Assembly (NCBI RefSeq): GCF_000284315.1
Contig: NC_017094.1
Coordinates: 186,001-250,000 of the forward strand
Direction of reading: 5' to 3'
Length of the DNA: 64,000 nt
DNA from: Leptospirillum ferrooxidans C2-3
Lineage (GTDB): Bacteria > Nitrospirota > Leptospirillia > Leptospirillales > Leptospirillaceae
Made by a program: the position numbers and the translations under genes. Below are positions 1 to 9,054 of this stretch, in pieces. Position 1 is the stretch's first letter, and every line of letters begins with the position of its first letter. The notes under the pieces are model-generated. The model worked only from the letters and a program-made list of their open reading frames with translations. It was not told the DNA's origin and did not search any database.

Positions 1-671
1 ACAATCTTTCTTCCTGTTACATTCGTCCATTGATGTATGTTGGTTATGGGGATATGGGTATCTACGCCAGACAGAATCCGATCTGTGTTTCCATTTCTGC
101 ATGGGAATGGGGAACCTACCTTGGTGAAGAGGGTCTATCCAAGGGAATCCGGGCCAAGATCAGTTCCTTTTCGCGTTTTGGTGTCAATACTTTTCTGAAC
201 AGGGCAAAGGTTTCGGCTCACTATGTCAACTCTCAGCTGGCAAAGTGGGAAGTCAAGATGGCTGGCTATGATGAAGCGATCCTCCTTGATCAGGACGGAT
301 TTGTTGCGGAAGGGCCAGGAGAGAATATCTTTATTGTCTCGGGTGGGGTCCTCCGGACACCAGCCTTGAAAACCGTTCTCGACGGAATCACCCGAAATGC
401 TGTGCAAACTCTTGCAAAAGAGATGGGAATTCCTGTTTGGGAAGGTGTGTTGACGAGAGATGATCTATATCTTGCCGATGAGGCTTTTTTTACAGGAACG
501 GCAGCCGAACTCACTCCGATCCGGGAAATTGACGAGCGCACGATCGGAACTGGTCGTCCGGGTCCCGTGACGCTGGCCCTTCAAAAGGCTTTTTTCGATG
601 TTGTCCATGGCCATGTGAAGGATCATTCCGAATGGCGCTATCCTGTGGCCGGCAGGCCTTCCGGAAAATAA
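1..671 (+). CDS. ilvE: Branched-chain amino acid aminotransferase, C-terminal part (cut by window edge)
   Basis: PLP-dependent class IV aminotransferase that interconverts branched-chain amino acids and their 2-keto acids in the cytoplasm. The open frame runs back to base 3 without a start, so the gene begins before the window. Visible residues include the family's SCYIRPL and GYG motifs, the AK...Y..S segment that carries the PLP lysine, GYDEAILLD and EGPGENIF. An internal TTG near base 30 is not a credible start because conserved sequence lies upstream of it. The stop (669-671) is 4 bases before polA, suggesting cotranscription. Confidence 0.9.
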   Translation, partial: NLSSCYIRPLMYVGYGDMGIYARQNPICVSISAWEWGTYLGEEGLSKGIRAKISSFSRFGVNTFLNRAKVSAHYVNSQLAKWEVKMAGYDEAILLDQDGFVAEGPGENIFIVSGGVLRTPALKTVLDGITRNAVQTLAKEMGIPVWEGVLTRDDLYLADEAFFTGTAAELTPIREIDERTIGTGRPGPVTLALQKAFFDVVHGHVKDHSEWRYPVAGRPSGK

Positions 672-675
672 TCCC

Positions 676-3282
676 ATGAATCAGTCACCCCGGGGCACCC
701 GCTCCGCCAACCCTGGGGATTTGACCTGGGCCAGTGTTCTTCCCAAAAACACCCTTTATCTTCTCGACGGTTTTGGGTATATCTTCCGGGCCTATCACAG
801 TCGGGTTGACTTCACGACTTCCAAGGGTTGTCCTACAGGTGCGTTCACTGTTTTTGCCAATATGCTCCTGTCCGTTGTCAGAGACTTCAATCCAGCTTAT
901 CTGGGGGTGATCTTTGAAGGTCAGGGCAAGAGTGTCAGGTCAGAGATTCTCCCTCAAATCAAAGCGAACCGTCCTTCCCCTCCTGATGATTTTCTGGTCC
1001 AGATCCCCTATATCGAACGATTGATCGCTGGACTTGGGATTTCCACGGTGTCTGTTGACGGGTATGAGGCAGATGATGTCATTGCGACACTGGCACACCG
1101 GTGGATTGACCAGGCTGACGGAGATTCTCATGTCGTTGTCATGTCGGCGGACAAGGATCTTTTGAATGTTGTCTCCGATCATGTAACGGTTTTTGATCCG
1201 ATGACGAAAAAGCGTTTTGGTGTTTCCCAGGTGATCGATCGCTGGGGTGTTCTACCGTCACAAATTCCGGACCTTCTCGCATTGATGGGAGATACCTCGG
1301 ACAATATTCCTGGTGTTCCCGGTGTTGGTCCTGTAACGGCGGCAAAACTGCTGGGGCAATCCGGTGACGGCGTTGAAGAGCTCTTATCCCGCATAGAGTC
1401 CGTGACGCCTCCCAGAATCAGGGATCTTTTGGTTGCCAACAGGGAGCAGATCCTTTTGAGTAAAAAGGTGACGATCCTTCATGATCGTCTTCCGATAGAA
1501 GCTTCTGCTGATTCGCTGTCCCTGTCCTCTCCAGATCTGCCATCTCTTGAAGCTCTTTTAAAAGAACTTGAGGCTCCGGCACTTTGGACGCGTATCCGAT
1601 CGTTGGAAAATAAGGATAGCCAAACCCGTTCCAAATCGTCTGACCCTTCAGAGACTCTTCCGAGCTCTTCCGGCAGGGAGAGATCTCATACGCTTTCTTC
1701 CGGGGGGCTTTCCGGAAAACACGGTATAGATCCGGTCTCCCCGAATGAAATCTGGTATCACGGCCCGGATCAATCCCTTTTGTTTTCCAAATCAGATCTT
1801 ACCGGCCTGCAAAAAATCTTGACAGCTCTTTCCGAACCGGTCTGGGTATCGGATAGTATGCTTCTCCATCGCCAATGGCCGGAGCTGATTCTTCCGGAGG
1901 TTGGATTTGATCTTGTCCTTGCCGCTTACTTGCTGGACCCTGGACACCGGGAAGACTCCTTGGCCGTGATTGCCTCACGTCATTTTTTGAATGTTGACGG
2001 GGAACGCCGTGAACTGGTCAGCAGTCTTTATCCTCTCCTTTATGAAGAAATTTCCCGTTTCCATTTATTGCCTGTACTTTTAAAGATCGAAGTGCCCCTT
2101 TCTGGAGTCCTGTCCAGAATGGAACGTTTTGGAGTATCGATTGACAAGAAACAGCTGGAAGCACTGAGACATCTTCTGTCCGGACGTCTTTCTGCCCTTG
2201 AAAAAGAAGTTCACGAATTGGCAGGAGAATCTTTTCTGATACTATCCCCGAAACAGGTGGCCCGGATCCTTTTTGAAAAACTGGCACTCCCGACTGCACG
2301 GAAAGGGAAGACAGGATATTCGACAGATGAAGAGACACTGGAATCCCTTCGAGAAAAACATCCCTTACCAGGGATGATTCTGGAATACCGTCAGCTTTCA
2401 AAGCTTCTTTCAACCTATGTTGAGGGAATTTCATCCAAAATGGATGAGAATGGTCGCTTGCATGGACAGTTTCATCAGACTGTAACTGCTACGGGAAGAC
2501 TTTCTTCTTCCGATCCCAATCTCCAGAATATCCCGATCCGTTCGGAATTGGGACTGGAAATCCGGAAATGTTTTGTTGCGCCGCCCGGGTCACTTCTTCT
2601 ATCAGCGGACTATTCCCAAATTGAGCTGAGACTTCTGGCCCATATGTCCGGGGACGCCTCTCTTGTCGAAGCGTTTACACAAGGAGAGGATATTCATTCC
2701 AATACGGCAAGGAGGCTGTTTGGAGAGCCTGTGACACCTGATTCAAGACGACGCGCCAAGACGGTCAACTTTGGAATTCTCTACGGGATGTCTTCTTACA
2801 GTTTGTCCCAGAGTCTTGGTGTGACAGCATCAGAGTCAAAAGAGGTGATTGACCGTTACTTTGCCACGTATCCGGGGATTGAGCCCTTTTTTTCATCCAT
2901 ACTCGATGAGGCCAGAAAAACCGGGATGGTTCGTACCATCTCAGGCAGAATCCGGCGCATTCCGGAGGTCCATTCCAGTGATCGAAGGTTGAGGGAATAT
3001 GGGGAACGAATGGCAGTGAACACGGTTCTTCAGGGGTCAGCTGCAGATCTGATCAAGAAGTCCATGGTGGAGCTATCCGGTCGTCTTGACGCCATTCCGG
3101 ACAAGGGTGCGAATCTCCTTATCCAGGTGCATGACGAGCTTCTCCTTGAGGTACCTTCTTCAAGGGTGGAGGAGATGTCTGTATTGTTGAAAGATGTTAT
3201 GGAAAAGGCTTTTGACTTGAAAGTTCCGCTGGTCGTTTCGACTGGTTGGGGAAAAAACTGGGTGGATGCCCATCCGGCATGA
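676..3282 (+). CDS. polA: DNA polymerase I
   Basis: Repair and Okazaki-fragment polymerase, 868 aa. Residues about 25-300 form the 5'-3' nuclease domain (DGYEADDVIATLA, GDTSDNIPGVPGVGPVTAAKLL). Residues about 480-868 form the family A polymerase: motif A DYSQIELRL near residue 645, motif B RRRAKTVNFGILYGMS, and motif C VHDELLLEVP near 819. The middle domain (about 350-465) keeps the 3'-5' exonuclease position but lacks the DxE of Exo I. Where Escherichia coli has NLKYD (Exo II), this protein has VSDSM in an ungapped alignment to the next FD, so proofreading is predicted lost. The gene follows ilvE by 4 bases. Confidence 0.97.
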   Translation: MNQSPRGTRSANPGDLTWASVLPKNTLYLLDGFGYIFRAYHSRVDFTTSKGCPTGAFTVFANMLLSVVRDFNPAYLGVIFEGQGKSVRSEILPQIKANRPSPPDDFLVQIPYIERLIAGLGISTVSVDGYEADDVIATLAHRWIDQADGDSHVVVMSADKDLLNVVSDHVTVFDPMTKKRFGVSQVIDRWGVLPSQIPDLLALMGDTSDNIPGVPGVGPVTAAKLLGQSGDGVEELLSRIESVTPPRIRDLLVANREQILLSKKVTILHDRLPIEASADSLSLSSPDLPSLEALLKELEAPALWTRIRSLENKDSQTRSKSSDPSETLPSSSGRERSHTLSSGGLSGKHGIDPVSPNEIWYHGPDQSLLFSKSDLTGLQKILTALSEPVWVSDSMLLHRQWPELILPEVGFDLVLAAYLLDPGHREDSLAVIASRHFLNVDGERRELVSSLYPLLYEEISRFHLLPVLLKIEVPLSGVLSRMERFGVSIDKKQLEALRHLLSGRLSALEKEVHELAGESFLILSPKQVARILFEKLALPTARKGKTGYSTDEETLESLREKHPLPGMILEYRQLSKLLSTYVEGISSKMDENGRLHGQFHQTVTATGRLSSSDPNLQNIPIRSELGLEIRKCFVAPPGSLLLSADYSQIELRLLAHMSGDASLVEAFTQGEDIHSNTARRLFGEPVTPDSRRRAKTVNFGILYGMSSYSLSQSLGVTASESKEVIDRYFATYPGIEPFFSSILDEARKTGMVRTISGRIRRIPEVHSSDRRLREYGERMAVNTVLQGSAADLIKKSMVELSGRLDAIPDKGANLLIQVHDELLLEVPSSRVEEMSVLLKDVMEKAFDLKVPLVVSTGWGKNWVDAHPA

Positions 3283-3329
3283 TGTGATAGGATCCGGATC
3301 CAATCTGATTTTTGTAAAGTGGGGGCTTC

Positions 3330-4052
3330 ATGGAGTTAAGAGGTACGACAGATCAGCATGCCCTTCTTGAGGGTTTGAATATGCCGATGCTGGAAATGGC
3401 TGTAATGACGGCATTGGTAGCGGTTCTTGTGGCCCTTTTGGGCACAGTCTTGATCCTCAGGCGCTACAAGGGGACATCGGAGGAAGAGAAAGTCCGGAAA
3501 GTGGCGCGCTTTGGATGGGTGGGGCTTATTGTCTATCTGGTAATCTTTTTGATTTATTATGAACAAAAAGCAACTCCAAAGACCATTCCCTATCCATTTG
3601 CGAAGGGGGATGCGGCTATTGCAAAGGGTGACTTCAAGACCGCGATTCAGGCGTATGAAGATGTGGTCAAGAAATATCCGACCATGGCCCAGGCCCATTT
3701 CAAGCTTGGGATGGTGTACAGGATGGTCAAAGCCATTCCCAAGGCGAAAGCAGAGCTTCAGATTGCAATTCAGGAAGATCCTGACAGGGCAGAGCCCTAT
3801 TTTGCCCTTGGATCCATTTTATGGAGTCAGGGTACCTCAATAGACGCTCTTCCTTATTTCCAGAAGGGGTTGAGTCTTGATCCTTCCAATCCCCAAAAGA
3901 ATTTTTTTATAAAAATCATTAACAGGGCCAAATTGGAACAAAAAGGTCTCCTGAAACCCGGATCCTCCGCTCGGCCAAGACTTTCTCCTCCTGCTCCGGA
4001 CACTTCTTCCTCTGCACCGGCCCCGTCTCCAAAGGGGGTGGTGAGCCCATGA
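3330..4052 (+). CDS. Membrane-anchored TPR protein
   Basis: 240 aa. Two hydrophobic segments lie near residues 18-44 and 61-78, followed by tetratricopeptide-type helices from about 88 to 195 (for example AIAKGDFKTAIQAYEDVVKK and AQAHFKLGMVYRMV). The tail from about 210 is rich in Pro, Ser and Ala. TPRs mediate protein-protein contacts; the partner is unknown. GGGGG lies 5 bases before the ATG. The stop overlaps the next gene's ATG (ATGA), so the two membrane proteins are probably translationally coupled. Confidence 0.8.
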   Translation: MELRGTTDQHALLEGLNMPMLEMAVMTALVAVLVALLGTVLILRRYKGTSEEEKVRKVARFGWVGLIVYLVIFLIYYEQKATPKTIPYPFAKGDAAIAKGDFKTAIQAYEDVVKKYPTMAQAHFKLGMVYRMVKAIPKAKAELQIAIQEDPDRAEPYFALGSILWSQGTSIDALPYFQKGLSLDPSNPQKNFFIKIINRAKLEQKGLLKPGSSARPRLSPPAPDTSSSAPAPSPKGVVSP

Positions 4053-4486
4053 TGATGCCGATGAGGACCAGAATCACGATCCTGATTGTGGCAATCCCTG
4101 GGCTTCTGGACATGACCTGGATATTGGAGAGATTTTTAGCACTTCCAGTTTCTTTGAGAAATCCGTCACTACTTCTCCTTGAATTACCGCTATTGATGGT
4201 TCTCCTGTCAGTGGTCATGTGGAGTTTTGCCATCAGGACCCTGACCTACAGGGGGACAGTCGGTTTGGTGGTAGTCAGTGGCTTTCTTCTGTTGAGCGGG
4301 TTGTTACGTCTTGGAATGATTGTCGCTGCCCCACTTGATGATCCACTTTTGAAGCCCCATCTGTTCGAGATCAGTGGGCTGGTGTTCGGATCGTTGATTT
4401 TGGGAATCGAAGCAGAATCTGGAAGGCGCTATTTCGTGAGAATCAAGGAAAAGTCCCTGAGTAATGATCCTGGAGTAAAGAGGTAG
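4049..4486 (+). CDS. Small integral membrane protein of unknown function
   Basis: 145 aa with about four hydrophobic stretches: residues 8-30, 40-62, 70-92 and 103-122. No catalytic motif or family is recognised. It overlaps the upstream TPR gene by 4 bases, and the coaE start follows its stop by 2 bases, so it sits inside an operon. Charged residues at the C-terminus suggest a cytoplasmic tail. A link between its function and the TPR protein is only positional inference. Confidence 0.7.
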   Translation: MMMPMRTRITILIVAIPGLLDMTWILERFLALPVSLRNPSLLLLELPLLMVLLSVVMWSFAIRTLTYRGTVGLVVVSGFLLLSGLLRLGMIVAAPLDDPLLKPHLFEISGLVFGSLILGIEAESGRRYFVRIKEKSLSNDPGVKR

Positions 4487-4488
4487 CG

Positions 4489-5085
4489 TTGTCGAAGGTC
4501 ATCGGACTGACCGGCGGGATCGCTTCTGGCAAATCCCACGTTGCCGCGGCATTTGTCCGGAAAAACATTCCTGTCGTAAGTGCCGATCTCTTGGCGAGAG
4601 AAGCCGTCAAGCCCGGATCAGAGGGACTGTTGGCTGTTTCCAGGGCCTTTCCGGAGGAAATGTCTTCAGACGGATCGATCAATCGTCAGTTGTTGGGCAG
4701 GAAGATCTTTCATGATCCACCGTCACGGATCCTGCTTGAAAAAATACTCCATCCGATTATTCGTCAGTTGTATTTGAAAAGAAAAGAAGCGTTGTCAAAA
4801 GAAAATCCGGTCATTGTCTATGAGGTTCCCCTTTTGTTTGAAAGTGGCGCAAACAAGGAGGTGGACCTTTGCGTTGTGGTCGATGTTCCGGAATCCCTGC
4901 AGCTTAGTCGCCTCATGGAGCGCGATGGCCTTTCGGAGAAAGAGTCCCTGTTGCGGATCAGAAGCCAGATGCCGAGGGCAGATCGTCTGCAGTTGGCAGA
5001 TCGGGTGATTGAGGGTAATCTTTCAAGGGTGTCCCTGGACTCGGTAATTGAAGATCTCATTCACCAAGTTCTTTCCGGGAAATGA
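4489..5085 (+). CDS. coaE: Dephospho-CoA kinase
   Basis: Last step of coenzyme A synthesis: ATP-dependent 3'-phosphorylation of dephospho-CoA. 198 aa, the usual length. The N-terminus carries the P-loop GLTGGIASGKS. Other family features are the Asp in VVSADLLAREAV, HPIIR, and VVYEVPLLFESG-type sequence (IVYEVPLLFESG). The start is TTG with AAGAGG 5-10 bases upstream, and it lies 2 bases after the stop of the preceding gene. Confidence 0.95.
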   Translation: MSKVIGLTGGIASGKSHVAAAFVRKNIPVVSADLLAREAVKPGSEGLLAVSRAFPEEMSSDGSINRQLLGRKIFHDPPSRILLEKILHPIIRQLYLKRKEALSKENPVIVYEVPLLFESGANKEVDLCVVVDVPESLQLSRLMERDGLSEKESLLRIRSQMPRADRLQLADRVIEGNLSRVSLDSVIEDLIHQVLSGK

Positions 5086-5151
5086 TCCTGAAAATCGGGT
5101 TTTTTCAAGGGAACCATGTCTCAACTGGGGAAAACATTATGGGGGGTCTGT

Positions 5152-6033
5152 ATGAAAGTTGACATTCGAAAAGCTCTTTTTCCGCTTGCTGGCCACGGAA
5201 CCCGATTCTTGCCCATGACAAAAGCTTCGCCAAAAGAGATGCTTCCATTGGTGGACAAGCCCGTTGTCCAATATGTAGTGGAGGAAGTTGTCGCGGCGGG
5301 TGTGAGCGAGGTCATCATGATCACTGGTCGGGGAAAAAGAGCGATCGAGGATCACTTTGACATCTCCTATGAGCTTGAGGACATGCTCAGAAAGAAGGGG
5401 AAGTTTGAGCTGCTCGAAGAAGTCCGTAAGATCTCCTTTCTGGCCGACTTTTCTTATACCAGGCAGAAAGAATCCAAGGGCTTGGGGCATGCTGTCTTTT
5501 GTGGCCGACAACTGATTGGAGATGAGCCTTTCGCTGTAGTTCTGGGCGATGAGGTCATTGACTCGGATGAGCCGGCCCTTTCTCAACTGGTCCGGGCATA
5601 CAAGCGATATCAGGGCCCTGTTCTGGGCGTTCAGAGGGTTCCCAAAAGTGATGTCAGTTCTTACGGAATTGCTGCTGGGCGATTGATTGAACCAGGACTT
5701 TTTGAGGTAACTTCCCTTGTGGAAAAACCAAAACCTGAGGATGCTCCCTCTGATTACGCTGTTATTGGGCGTTACATTTTGACCCCGGATATTTTTGATA
5801 TCCTCGAGAATCAGGAACCAGGGGTGGGTGGTGAAATTCAGCTGACAGATGCACTTCGGACCCTTTCAAGTCATCGTGCGATCTACGCAATTGAGGTTTC
5901 GGGAAATCGGTATGATACTGGAGACAAAATGGGGTTTTTGAAAGCTTCTGTCCAGTTTGGTCTGAAAAATCCTGATTTGGGACCTCAATTTCGGGAATAT
6001 CTGGACCAATTGCTCGGCTCATATAAAACCTGA
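5152..6033 (+). CDS. galU: UTP-glucose-1-phosphate uridylyltransferase
   Basis: Makes UDP-glucose from UTP and glucose-1-phosphate for envelope polysaccharides. The nucleotidyltransferase signature GTRFLPMTKASPKEMLPL is present, as are VEEVVAAG, LGDEVID, VEKPKPEDAPSDYAVIGRY and GGEIQLTDAL. I chose ATG 5152, preceded by a G6 run at 5 bases, because GalU proteins normally start right before the KA(L/V)xPxAGxGTR segment. An in-frame ATG at 5116 with AAGGG upstream would add 12 residues and remains possible. The gene is separate from coaE by a short gap without an obvious terminator. Confidence 0.95.
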   Translation: MKVDIRKALFPLAGHGTRFLPMTKASPKEMLPLVDKPVVQYVVEEVVAAGVSEVIMITGRGKRAIEDHFDISYELEDMLRKKGKFELLEEVRKISFLADFSYTRQKESKGLGHAVFCGRQLIGDEPFAVVLGDEVIDSDEPALSQLVRAYKRYQGPVLGVQRVPKSDVSSYGIAAGRLIEPGLFEVTSLVEKPKPEDAPSDYAVIGRYILTPDIFDILENQEPGVGGEIQLTDALRTLSSHRAIYAIEVSGNRYDTGDKMGFLKASVQFGLKNPDLGPQFREYLDQLLGSYKT

Positions 6034-6094
6034 TGAGACGAGTGAATAGGATCATTGCATCGTTTCAAAAAAGTTCGGAAAAGGGTTCTGTAAG

Positions 6095-7084
6095 GTGAAG
6101 GAGCGTGACCTCATTGATCGGATCGTTTCAAAATTGCCTCCATCTCCTCCGGAAATCCTTCATGGAATTGGTGATGATACAGCCCTCTTGAGAGTGCGGG
6201 AGTCCTCTGACCTGCTGGTGACAACCGACAGTCAGCGGGAAGGGGTCCATTTTCGTTGGGACTGGATGACACCCGAAGAGGTAGGGTATCGTCTTGTCGT
6301 TGTGAATGCCAGTGATGTGTATTCCAAGGGGGGGAAACCTTTTTCCGCATTTGTGACACTGGCTCTTCCATCCGGGTTTTCTGAGGCAACAGTTGACAAG
6401 CTTTACGACGGGATCCTTGCTGGGTGCCTTGAGTTTGGAGCATATCTGTCGGGAGGAGACATCTCTCGGACAACGGGTGGTGTCGACCTCACCATGACAC
6501 TTTTGGGAATGGTTCCAAAAGATCAATTTATTCCCAGAAATGGACTCGTTCATGGGGACAGAATCTATTCGATTGGTCGCCCGGGGTTTGCCAGAGCAGG
6601 TTATCTTGCCCTATCAAGGGGAGATTTTTCAGAAAAGTTATCAGAGCCAATCGCGACCTTCAAACGTCCCCGTACCTTTCCGTCTTTCCCTTCTTGGTTT
6701 TTGAAACATCCGTTTCTGTCGGCCTCGATGGATTCATCTGATGGTCTTGGACAAGCGCTTTCTTCCTTGGCCCGTTCTTCAGGTGTCTCGATTGTTCTGG
6801 ATTCTGCACCCGATCTGGATTATTTATCTCCTGTAGCCAATGTGCTGTCTGTTGATCCCAGGAAACTTGCACTGGAGGGAGGAGAGGACTATGACTTGGT
6901 TGTGGGCGTTTCTGAGGACAAGGCCAAAGAGTTTGAATCGGTCGCCAGGGACCTATTCCATGATCAGTCCCATGATCAGGTCACTTATTGGGGAAGAGTC
7001 GATTCTTCCGGAGTGGCTGGAGCAGTCGTGACAGATGGAACATATGACATTTGGGATTGGGGATTTGACCATGTTGGGGGTTAA
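6095..7084 (+). CDS. thiL: Thiamine-monophosphate kinase
   Basis: Phosphorylates thiamine monophosphate to thiamine diphosphate using ATP. 329 aa, typical size. Family features include GIGDDTALL (metal/ATP-binding Asp pair) near residue 22, TTDSQREGVHF, NASDVYSKGGKP, GGDISRT, SMDSSDGLGQAL and EGGEDYDLV. The start is GTG with AAAGGG about 10 bases upstream. The 3' end overlaps the start of the DUF2062 gene. Confidence 0.94.
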   Translation: MKERDLIDRIVSKLPPSPPEILHGIGDDTALLRVRESSDLLVTTDSQREGVHFRWDWMTPEEVGYRLVVVNASDVYSKGGKPFSAFVTLALPSGFSEATVDKLYDGILAGCLEFGAYLSGGDISRTTGGVDLTMTLLGMVPKDQFIPRNGLVHGDRIYSIGRPGFARAGYLALSRGDFSEKLSEPIATFKRPRTFPSFPSWFLKHPFLSASMDSSDGLGQALSSLARSSGVSIVLDSAPDLDYLSPVANVLSVDPRKLALEGGEDYDLVVGVSEDKAKEFESVARDLFHDQSHDQVTYWGRVDSSGVAGAVVTDGTYDIWDWGFDHVGG

Positions 7085-7556
7085 TGGAGCGAACTGGAAA
7101 GCAAAGCTTCGTGAACTGGTTCTCGCCCAGCCTGATCCACATAAAGTGGCACTCTCTCTCGCGATTGGCTGTTCTGCAGCGTTTTTGCCGCCCTTTGGAT
7201 TTCATACAGTCTTGGTGATAGCTGTCGCATCTCTCCTGAAAACAGGAGTCCCTTTGGCTGTTCTTGGTACATGGATCAACAACCCGTGGACGTTTATTCC
7301 AATTTTCCTACCAGCATATGTGATCGAGATAGAAATAGGGGAACACCTTCTCCGGGAGAATACGGTATTCCCCTCTCTCCGGGCTTTGTCCAAAATGCCA
7401 ACTTCTGCCATTATCGCCCAAGTGAAGCTGGTTCTTTGGCCATTCATTTGCGGGTCATTGATCGCTTCCGTTCTCGTCTTTCTTGTAACTTACCTGTTGA
7501 CCCGCGTTTTTATTCGTTTCAAGGGGAAGATTTCTTCGGAGCACCAAGCTCGATAA
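7071..7556 (+). CDS. DUF2062 membrane protein
   Basis: 161 aa from ATG 7071. It contains the DUF2062 pattern: PHKVALSLAIGCSAAFLPPFGFHTVL, then GTWINNPWTFIPIFLPAY, and a C-terminal transmembrane segment near residues 128-152. The family is of unknown biochemical role and often lies near envelope genes. A start at 7035 would overlap thiL by 50 bases; 7071 has GGGG about 8 bases upstream and overlaps by 14. The 3' end overlaps the convergent OmpA-like gene by 38 bases. Confidence 0.82.
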   Translation: MLGVNGANWKAKLRELVLAQPDPHKVALSLAIGCSAAFLPPFGFHTVLVIAVASLLKTGVPLAVLGTWINNPWTFIPIFLPAYVIEIEIGEHLLRENTVFPSLRALSKMPTSAIIAQVKLVLWPFICGSLIASVLVFLVTYLLTRVFIRFKGKISSEHQAR

Positions 7557-8139
7557 ATCGAACAGCCCTGCTTCTGGCATAACACTTCCAGTTTTTTGCC
7601 TTACAACGGTGAAATCCGTCTACCGGTTTGGGACCGACGGCCCTCAAGTAAATCTTGACATTTTTCACACCCATTTTTTTGATCATCCATCGAACAGCTG
7701 CCGCCCTCTTTAGTGAGAGTTTCCTGTTTAAAAACTCTTTTCCGGATGGATCCGTATGGCCAATCAAAAGAACTTTATTCAGATGTTTGGATAAAATATC
7801 ATTCACCCATGTCTTGACAACTGCTCTTGCTGACGGGGCAATCGATGCGCTATTGGGGAGAAAATAGATTTCTTTTTGAAGGGCGAGAGATGGGGCAGGC
7901 TTGGCTTTGGGGATTGGGGCTGGAAGGGGTTTTGGAGTGGGAACTTCATAGACTTGTTGTGATGTCTGTGTTTTTTCCAGTCCAACAAAAGGATGAGCTC
8001 TTCCATTGACCTCAACTCCAGGAATTTTATTCTTGTCGTCAGGACCGGGAGCGATTGATGTGAGTTCCTGATGGCTACAGGCTGCGAGGAAAAAGACGAG
8101 AACTAGCGTTGGAATAAAACGAATGGGGGAAAATGTCAT
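7519..8139 (-). CDS. OmpA-family lipoprotein
   Basis: 206 aa. The N-terminus is a lipoprotein signal with lipobox LAAC (Cys about residue 21), so it should be lipid-anchored in an envelope membrane. A Pro-rich linker (residues 65-95) leads to an OmpA/Pal-type peptidoglycan-binding domain from about 100: LLIGHTDPSG, NRKLSLKRAAAVRWMIKKMG, and a final SRAVRFIEL. Two cysteines flank the final segment (HRCKAKNWKCYARSRA). It probably tethers the outer membrane to the cell wall. It is convergent with and overlaps the DUF2062 gene. Confidence 0.85.
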   Translation of the reverse strand: MTFSPIRFIPTLVLVFFLAACSHQELTSIAPGPDDKNKIPGVEVNGRAHPFVGLEKTQTSQQVYEVPTPKPLPAPIPKAKPAPSLALQKEIYFLPNSASIAPSARAVVKTWVNDILSKHLNKVLLIGHTDPSGKEFLNRKLSLKRAAAVRWMIKKMGVKNVKIYLRAVGPKPVDGFHRCKAKNWKCYARSRAVRFIELGAPKKSSP

Positions 8140-8365
8140 TAGAAAATCTCCAGGTGAGTAAGAGGCTCAACAACATGATTGATCATAGCTAACGAGATGG
8201 TAGTCTGCCGAATGGCGATTTTCAAGTCATTATTTTTAGGAACTTTTGTTGTTTTTTGAAAAAAATGATTTTCTAATCATCCGTTTTACTGTTTTATTTT
8301 GTTACAACACTTTTTTGAAACAGGTTTTACAATGGGAAAGGGAATTGGTATCCGTTTTTGGTTAT

Positions 8366-8395
8366 AAAAAAAGGGCTGCGTGGCAGCCCTTTTTT
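8366..8395 (-). terminator. Rho-independent terminator of the Pal-like gene
   Basis: GGGCTGC (8373-8379) pairs with GCAGCCC (8383-8389) across a 3-base loop. It is flanked by A6 on one side and T6 on the other, so it could act on both strands. It lies 20 bases past the stop of the Pal-like gene. Confidence 0.9.
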
Positions 8396-8414
8396 GAGAC
8401 GGGATGGGAAAAGA

Positions 8415-8951
8415 TTACATGGTGATTTTCATGAAATGGGCAATACGATTTGCCTGCCAGCAGGATTCAGTATGGTCAGAGCAGGTATCATAACCAGGGA
8501 TGGATCTTTTGCCGTAGGAGACAATCTTGATACGTTTTTTGCTGATGCCCATGTGCACGAGGTACATCATTGCTGCTTTGGCGCGTTTTTGACCAAGAAC
8601 AATGTTGTATGTATCGGTTCCGCGCTCGTCGGCATGACCGGCAATGACAACCTTGACTGATGGGTTGGCGTTAAGGACTTTTGCATCCTTCTTGAGTGAT
8701 TCCCGATCGGAAGCAGTCAGGACAGCTTTATCAAAACCATAGGTGATGTCCTTGGAGAGAGTCTGATTGACTTCATCCTGAGCTGTCTGGGCTGCGCTTT
8801 CAGTGGCAGCAGGAGCAGGAGCCGGGGCAGTGTTCTGGGTCTCTGCTGCCGGGGTTGAAGTGGATGATCCACCGGTTGAAGAGCAACCTCCGGCAACAAG
8901 AATACCGGCAACGAGGATGGACATTGCGAGAAGAGATTTCTTTGAATTCAT
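8415..8951 (-). CDS. pal: Peptidoglycan-associated lipoprotein (Pal-like)
   Basis: 178 aa. Lipoprotein signal with lipobox VAGGC (Cys about 23), then an Ala/Pro/Thr-rich linker, then an OmpA-C domain: ITYGFDKAVLTASDRESLKKDA, GHADERGTDTYNIVLGQKRAKAA and KRIKIVSYGKR. Pal is the outer-membrane part of the Tol-Pal system and binds peptidoglycan. The start at 8951 is fixed by AAGGAG 7 bases upstream and by the signal peptide; a longer frame reaching 9071 adds an implausible N-terminus. No tol genes lie nearby, so the symbol is given on family grounds. Confidence 0.88.
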   Translation of the reverse strand: MNSKKSLLAMSILVAGILVAGGCSSTGGSSTSTPAAETQNTAPAPAPAATESAAQTAQDEVNQTLSKDITYGFDKAVLTASDRESLKKDAKVLNANPSVKVVIAGHADERGTDTYNIVLGQKRAKAAMMYLVHMGISKKRIKIVSYGKRSIPGYDTCSDHTESCWQANRIAHFMKITM

Positions 8952-9054
8952 TCTATTACTCCTTAAAATGTGATTTTCCCCGAAGGGCCCCTGATTTCCC
9001 GGCCTTACCGCATGCTGGGTCCTGTGGCTCAGCAGCGATTGGCCGAAGTTGTTT

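Noticed and set aside
2275-2300. TGGCAC...TGC resembling a sigma-54 promoter
   Set aside because: Spacing between GG and GC is 11 bases, not 10, and it lies inside polA.
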